64,000 nt of DNA from Streptomyces formicae (GTDB taxonomy: Bacteria; Actinomycetota; Actinomycetes; Streptomycetales; Streptomycetaceae), in NCBI RefSeq assembly GCF_002556545.1, contig NZ_CP022685.1, forward strand, positions 2,976,001-3,040,000. The letters are read 5' to 3'. The notes below the pieces were generated by a model. It saw nothing but the letters and a program-made list of their open reading frames with translations, ran no database searches and had not been told where the DNA came from. This document shows positions 57,827-64,000 of this stretch, one piece after another. Position 1 is the first letter of the stretch. Each line of letters starts with the position of its first letter. The position numbers were made by a program, and so were the translations under genes.

Positions 57827-58243
57827 TCGCGGCGCGCGGCGTCTCTCCCCGTGGGCGCGGGAGGTCCGGATCCTGACATTCGACCGCTTCAAACAGCGTG
57901 ATTCTCGCCACCCCTGATAGCCCTTGCGCTCAGATGAGCGCTTCTTCGCCGACTGCACTTCTCCAAGGGGTGGCACTGAGTGCCACTGCTCGATCATTCA
58001 TGAGGTGAACTCACATCTGAGTTGGAGTTGCTCATTTGAGCAAATGCCCAGGTCTACGGGGGTTGATCGTTCAAGAAGTGAATGCATTGAGCCTTCGAGG
58101 GTTACCGCTCCGTCACTTTCGATCTAGTGGCGGACGAGTGGTTACGTCCTCATGACGCACAAGTGGACGTACCCAGGCGCCTTCGATCTGGGTATGTTCC
58201 TCGCCGTCAGGGCAGCCACCGAGCTCTCGAGGAGTCGAGACCC
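57827..58243. other. ppdK upstream region, AT-richer and rich in palindromes
   Basis: 417 bp without a supported gene. Base composition drops clearly below the flanks between about 57900 and 58130. Several palindromes are packed here: GCGCTC-AGAT-GAGCGC around 57926-57941, GTGGCACTGAGTGCCAC at 57970-57986, TTGCTC-ATTT-GAGCAA at 58028-58043 and CATTTGAGCAAATG at 58033-58046. An in-frame ATG at 58127 would extend ppdK by 39 residues but the extension lacks family similarity. Probably a control region of ppdK. Confidence 0.6.
57970..58046. promoter_or_regulatory. Operator-like palindromes upstream of ppdK
   Basis: GTGGCACTGAGTGCCAC (57970-57986) is a perfect 8-1-8 palindrome. The overlapping palindromes TTGCTCATTTGAGCAA and CATTTGAGCAAATG share bases at 58033-58043. 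The two sites are about 60 bp apart, and 200-270 bp upstream of the ppdK start. They could be binding sites for a dimeric regulator; the regulator is unknown. Confidence 0.55.
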
Positions 58244-60979
<2,736 letters not shown>

Positions 60980-61049
60980 CCAGACTCCGGGACCGTCGCC
61001 GTGTCCCCGACCCTCAGTACCGATGCGGCGGCGGTTCCGGTTCGCGATG

Positions 61050-61084
61050 AAGGGGCAGCACCTTGTGCGGAGGTGCTGCCCCTT
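61050..61084 (+). terminator. Strong intrinsic terminator of ppdK
   Basis: A perfect 14-bp stem, 61050-61063 (AAGGGGCAGCACCT) with 61071-61084, closes a 7-base loop. It lies 71 bp after the ppdK stop. No long T-run follows, but stems of this length without T-tracts are normal in Streptomyces. It also marks the boundary between core genes and the lower-GC right end. Confidence 0.88.
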
Positions 61085-61179
61085 CGTGCATAGTCAGCGG
61101 AGACTGTCAAGATGGGCCCCTGACCAGGCAAAATGGTGTTTGCTGGCGTTGGCTGCCGTTGAACGCGCCTGAAGGCGTT

Positions 61180-61198
61180 GTGCCCTCCGTGTGCCCTC
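61180..61198 (+). repeat. Direct repeat GTGCCCTC, 11-bp period
   Basis: GTGCCCTCCGT at 61180-61190 is followed directly by GTGCCCTCTGG at 61191-61201. The rest of 61085-61275 contains no gene I can support. Eleven-base spacing puts both on one face of the helix. It could be an operator for the GntR-like gene or an arm-type integrase site, as it lies at the apparent left edge of an accessory region. Confidence 0.4.
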
Positions 61199-61275
61199 TG
61201 GAGCAGCTTCCCGCTATCCCGTGCGACCGTGGGACTCTTGGCAGCGAGCAACGGAGAGACGCGAGAGGAGCTCAA

Positions 61276-61722
61276 GTGTCGGAGGCCAGTCCGCGCGGAA
61301 CCTACCTGGTGATCTCGGAGGCCCTTCGGAAGGGGATCGAAGGGGGCGAGATCGTCGATGATCTGCCGTCTGAGGCTGACCTTGTACGCACGCATGGAGT
61401 CGCGCGCAACACGATCCGCCGGGCTCTCAAGGCCTTGGAGGCCGATGGTGTCCTGGAGTCTGCCCCTGGGATTGGCTGGCGCGTCTCTCAGGGCGGCGAC
61501 CGTCGCCCCCTAGTGGACCGCATGATCTCGGTAATCGAAGAGGACTCGCTCGTGGTCGGGGATAAGTACCCGTCTGAGGCCAAGCTCTGCGAACGATTTG
61601 GCGTATCCCGTACCGCGGTGCGCCGTGGTCTTGCTCAGATGGAGGGAACTGGCTTGCTTGACACTGTCCACGGCAAGGGACGCACCGTTCGTGCTCTCCC
61701 CACTTCCGGCGGGCGGTCGTAG
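61276..61722 (+). CDS. Two-winged-helix GntR-like regulator without ligand domain
   Basis: 148 aa. GTG 61276 with GAGAGGAG upstream. It is made of two tandem GntR-type winged helices: first GTYLVISEALRKGIEGGEIVDDLPSEADLVRTHGVARNTIRRALKALEADGVLES, then MISVIEEDSLVVGDKYPSEAKLCERFGVSRTAVRRGLAQMEGTGLLDTVHGKGRTV. Both keep the PSEA and R-T-x-RR positions; no effector-binding domain follows. Codon use is less GC-biased than in the core genes. Such proteins are common in actinobacterial integrative elements. It precedes an HD-domain gene by 11 bp. Confidence 0.88.
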   Translation: MSEASPRGTYLVISEALRKGIEGGEIVDDLPSEADLVRTHGVARNTIRRALKALEADGVLESAPGIGWRVSQGGDRRPLVDRMISVIEEDSLVVGDKYPSEAKLCERFGVSRTAVRRGLAQMEGTGLLDTVHGKGRTVRALPTSGGRS

Positions 61723-61733
61723 CCTTGGCCGCC

Positions 61734-62303
61734 ATGGGACTGACTGAGTGGGCGTACTCGCTCTCCGAATCGCTACTGTCCGATCCGCTGCCACGCAGAT
61801 GGGCCCACTCCTTGGGGGTCGCCAAGCGCGCTCGATCCTTGAGTTCGATCCTGGGCGACGAGGCGGAGTTGCTGGAAGCTGCCGCCGTACTGCACGACAT
61901 CGGATACGCACCGCGGATCGCTGTCACCGGCTTCCACCCTCTCGACGGAGCCCGGTTCCTCCGCAGCCAAGAGCGGGCCAACGAGCGAGTGATCCGGCTC
62001 GTGGCCCATCACTCCTGCGCTCTCTTGGAAGCTGAGGAGCGTGGTCTCAGGCGAGAACTGGAGAGTGAGTTCGAGCTAGAGCGCCCTGCCCTCGTTGACG
62101 CGCTCCTCTTCTGCGACATGACAACCACCCCGAACGGCACACACACCACAGCGGCTAAGCGGCTTGACGAGATCGTGCAGAGATACGGTCCGGACACCGT
62201 CGTCGGCCGCTTCATTCAACGTGCGGCACCCGAGATTCATGCAGCTGTGGGGCGAGTGGAGGGCCGCCTTGCTCAGGCCCCGGCCGTAGATCAGCCGATG
62301 TAG
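61734..62303 (+). CDS. HD-domain hydrolase-like protein
   Basis: 189 aa from ATG 61734 (a TTG three codons earlier is possible). HD-domain ligands: RRWAHSLGVAKRARSL for the first His, AAVLHDIGYAPRIAVTGFHPLDGARFL for the HD pair, VIRLVAHHSCALL for the next His, and LVDALLFCDMTTTPNG for the final Asp. Members are metal-dependent phosphohydrolases acting on nucleotides or cyclic nucleotides; the substrate is unknown. Its end overlaps the convergent Nudix gene by 13 bp. Confidence 0.88.
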   Translation: MGLTEWAYSLSESLLSDPLPRRWAHSLGVAKRARSLSSILGDEAELLEAAAVLHDIGYAPRIAVTGFHPLDGARFLRSQERANERVIRLVAHHSCALLEAEERGLRRELESEFELERPALVDALLFCDMTTTPNGTHTTAAKRLDEIVQRYGPDTVVGRFIQRAAPEIHAAVGRVEGRLAQAPAVDQPM

Positions 62304-62764
62304 GGCTTTCCACGGGAGGCATCCAGTCCATGCTGGATACGCAGCCGCATGGATGGGTGAATGTCGAAGGTGTGGAGGTCCGCTGGGTTGACCCAGCGGA
62401 CCTCCTTCGATTCGCTGCTTGTCCGCAGCGAGCCACCGACCGGGTGCGCACTGAAGCAGATCGAGAACTGTTGTCGCACCTCGCCATCGTCGTAGGCAAG
62501 TACATGCTGTGGGTCGGTGTAGAGGCCCACGATGTCGTCGATCTCGACGGTTATTCCGGTCTCTTCTACAACTTCTCGTACGACGGTGTCACCGACGCGC
62601 TCGCCGATGTCGTGACCGCCACCGGGGAGCGCCCACAGATCGTTATCGGTCTTGTGGATGAGCAGAACACGCCCGACCTCATCACGGACAACCGCTGTGA
62701 CCGACGGGACAACAGAATTAGCCTCGGGCGCGTTCGGGTCACGGAAATAGTCGATTCGGCTCAT
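62291..62764 (-). CDS. Nudix hydrolase
   Basis: 157 aa. The Nudix box GGGHDIGERVGDTVVREVVEETGI contains the GX5EX7REVXEEXGI pattern (two fragments: GHDIGERVGD and REVVEETGI). The N-terminal MSRIDYFRDPNAPEANSVVPSV is shared by many actinobacterial Nudix proteins of this group. It hydrolyses a nucleoside diphosphate linked to another moiety; substrate unknown. ATG 62764 overlaps the stop of the regulator gene upstream (ATGA), so the two are coupled. Lower GC than the core genes. Confidence 0.93.
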   Translation of the reverse strand: MSRIDYFRDPNAPEANSVVPSVTAVVRDEVGRVLLIHKTDNDLWALPGGGHDIGERVGDTVVREVVEETGITVEIDDIVGLYTDPQHVLAYDDGEVRQQFSICFSAHPVGGSLRTSSESKEVRWVNPADLHTFDIHPSMRLRIQHGLDASRGKPYIG

Positions 62765-63531
62765 GCGTGGAGACCTCCGTAGTCAGCAGGTGAGGAAATG
62801 GGCCTAGCTGACTCCCAGACCCGTTCGATGCTCTCAGCGTAGGCATCGAATAGTTCGCCACCGGGCACTCGTTGCAGATGCAGCACGGGAGCCATATACG
62901 CACCGACCCCGTAGAGGTGACCGTTGGCGAGCATCTCGTCGTCCGCTCGGTAGAGCGAGTTGTAGAGCGTCGTGCTGTGGAGGCGGAACTCAACTCCTGG
63001 AAGCCCGAAGAGCGGACTGTAGTTGATGAGAGCGTTTCGAATCTTGCCCGCCATGGCGAGACCGATCCCCTCATCCTCGCCACGAACGGCTACAGCTAGA
63101 CAGTCCGGGTCTCCCAGCATGAAGCGGACCGAGACACCGACAGCCGATTTCTCTTTGACGATCCGATGAAACGTAGCATCCTCGGTGAGCCAGAAGCCGG
63201 AGTAAACGAGCACATCGAAGGACTGCGTCGCTTGCGCGTAGAGCTGTGGCCACAAACGGTTCGGTACGACGGATCGGTGCGGGTAGAGCTTGATCAGCTC
63301 AGCGTTCCCGGCTTCGGCAACTTCGGCCGAGGTCCGCTCCTCCGGCCACAAGTAGGACACCTCGCGCTGCAGGAGCGAGGCGGTCGCGTACTGGAAGCGT
63401 CGGTACGGCTTTCGGTTGGGCTCGCCGATCCAACGCTCAACCGTCTTCGCTGAGACGCCCAACCTCGTGGCCACTTGCTCGAACGTCATCCCGCTCTCGA
63501 CGATCGCGCCTCGGAGCCTCTCGTTAGGCAT
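62761..63531 (-). CDS. HTH regulator with C-terminal PLD-like (DUF5919-type) domain
   Basis: 256 aa from ATG 63531, which has AGGGGGG upstream; the frame stays open further upstream but that part runs through the operator-like repeats. N-terminal XRE-like HTH: NERLRGAIVESGMTFEQVATRLGVSAKTVERWIGE. The remaining 180 residues include DVLVYSGFWLTEDATFHRIVKEKSAVGVSVRFMLGDPDCLAVAVRG, reminiscent of a phospholipase-D-like fold as in DUF5919 (memory-based). It probably regulates itself and the coupled Nudix gene; the second domain may sense or process a nucleotide or lipid signal. Confidence 0.8.
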   Translation of the reverse strand: MPNERLRGAIVESGMTFEQVATRLGVSAKTVERWIGEPNRKPYRRFQYATASLLQREVSYLWPEERTSAEVAEAGNAELIKLYPHRSVVPNRLWPQLYAQATQSFDVLVYSGFWLTEDATFHRIVKEKSAVGVSVRFMLGDPDCLAVAVRGEDEGIGLAMAGKIRNALINYSPLFGLPGVEFRLHSTTLYNSLYRADDEMLANGHLYGVGAYMAPVLHLQRVPGGELFDAYAESIERVWESARPISSPADYGGLHA

Positions 63532-63552
63532 GCCGCGAACACCCCCCTGACT

Positions 63553-63600
63553 GGGACGACTTGGGACGACTTCACCGTAGCGAAGTCGTCCACAAGTCGT
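63553..63600. promoter_or_regulatory. Cluster of four ACGACTT/AAGTCGT sites
   Basis: GGGACGACTT occurs twice in direct tandem (63553-63562, 63563-63572); AAGTCGTCC (63583-63591) and AAGTCGT (63594-63600) are the same word on the other strand, 11 bp apart. The pairs face each other and lie 22-69 bp upstream of the HTH/DUF5919 gene start. The layout suggests a multi-site operator, probably for that regulator. Confidence 0.7.
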
Positions 63601-64000
63601 ACATGTGCGAGGTCGATCGTCTTCGATCGCCAGGCCAGTCTGTAGGCACATCGAGGCGAGCGACTCGCAGAACCCCAAACGGCCATAGGGCTTGACGGCG
63701 CGAACCTCGCTCTGCATGATGAGGAACACGTAATACATGTTCCTCATCTCGACAGTGCCCGCCTGTACCGGCGGAGCCGCACGAACCGCAGTACCCGCAC
63801 CAGTCGGAAGACCCGGGAAGGCGACGTCGTCGCACGCCGACGGGCTGGGAGCGGAACCGCTTTGAGAACTCAACAGAGTGCCGACCCAGCCGCCTGATCA
63901 CGGGTGGTCGATGGGTTGGAGGTCAGTCCGCCTCACCTCGGCAAGCAAGAGGGCGGACGCGCACGGGTTCTGTCCCCGTGTGCGGCACAGCGCACTTCAA
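63601..64000. other. Right edge of window, no supported gene
   Basis: 400 bp upstream of the HTH/DUF5919 operator cluster. Minus-strand frames are open in part (for example a frame reading MYYVFLIMQSEVRAV with two Cys pairs), but none has a ribosome binding site, recognisable domain and complete ends. The region holds the 31-bp dyad at 63718-63748. A gene may begin or end beyond 64000. Confidence 0.45.
63718..63748. promoter_or_regulatory. 31-bp inverted repeat with perfect 11-bp arms
   Basis: GATGAGGAACA (63718-63728) and TGTTCCTCATC (63738-63748) are exact reverse complements around a 9-base AT-rich centre (CGTAATACA). It lies about 190 bp upstream of the HTH/DUF5919 gene. The long arms and AT-rich centre fit a regulator site or a recombination site; no T-run suggests a terminator. 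Confidence 0.65.

Noticed and set aside
58127..58243. Extended ppdK start at ATG 58127
   Set aside because: The added 39 residues are unlike PPDK N-termini, and GTG 58244 has a good ribosome binding site and the family start.
63572..63901. Minus-strand frames upstream of the HTH/DUF5919 gene, including one beginning MRNMYYVFLIMQSEV
   Set aside because: No ribosome binding site or complete gene; the frame runs through the operator-like repeats. A real gene cannot be excluded but cannot be supported.

Overview
The window is chromosomal DNA of a Streptomyces or a very close relative. Base composition is very GC-rich with strong third-position GC. GTG starts and four-base stop/start overlaps are common. 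Content and order (hrdA-type sigma factor, dnaG, a ferredoxin-reductase-like flavoprotein, dgt, then a nitrate reductase, nirBD and ppdK further right) match, from memory, the core neighbourhood around dnaG/hrdA in Streptomyces coelicolor. No alignment was run.

Left part (1-13.8 kb): the 5' end of a secreted subtilase on the minus strand; an MreB-like gene with a GAF-domain sensor kinase just behind it; a molybdate uptake operon on the minus strand (HTH-TOBE regulator, modA lipoprotein, fused modB-modC); a BrkB/YihY membrane protein; an Orn/Lys/Arg decarboxylase; a FUSC-type membrane protein; a FAD oxidoreductase with a C-terminal Rieske domain; and a small charged protein.

RNA and repeat region (13.8-15.1 kb): tRNA-Met(CAT) and two tandem tRNA-Asn(GTT), all on the minus strand, with a strong terminator. 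A short YtxH-like gene follows, whose stop codon lies at the edge of a 262-bp MITE-like element with long terminal inverted repeats.

15-29 kb: a xylulokinase-like FGGY kinase, a heterodimeric ABC exporter pair, then the minus-strand block dgt, flavoprotein, dnaG, sigma factor. A CbiX-type chelatase, a DUF218/SanA-type membrane protein and a three-copy tandem array of hairpin-forming intergenic repeats follow.

Nitrate and redox region (29-46 kb): a molybdopterin nitrate reductase (nasA-like), and about 10.5 kb beyond its end the flavoprotein-nirB-nirD operon. The modABC system (Mo for the nitrate reductase) and the CbiX chelatase (possible siroheme supply for NirB) fit functionally with these. 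Between lie cutA and a GGCT-like gene, a lipoprotein/histidine-kinase pair without a response regulator, a SoxR regulator divergent from an FMN reductase with a recognisable SoxR box between them, an aminotransferase class IV, a class F sortase with a small membrane-anchored neighbour, a TauE-type exporter and a ferric-reductase-like flavoprotein.

46-61 kb: a TetR regulator and SDR pair sharing an 18-bp operator, a second SDR, a group III truncated haemoglobin, a sugar ABC importer with two glycoside-hydrolase-like enzymes and a ROK regulator, and ppdK with a strong terminator.

Right end (61-64 kb): base composition drops and gene content changes to a tandem winged-helix GntR-like protein, an HD-domain protein, a Nudix hydrolase and a HTH/DUF5919-like regulator with an operator-like repeat cluster. 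This looks like one edge of an integrated accessory element, although no integrase or transfer gene is visible before the window ends.
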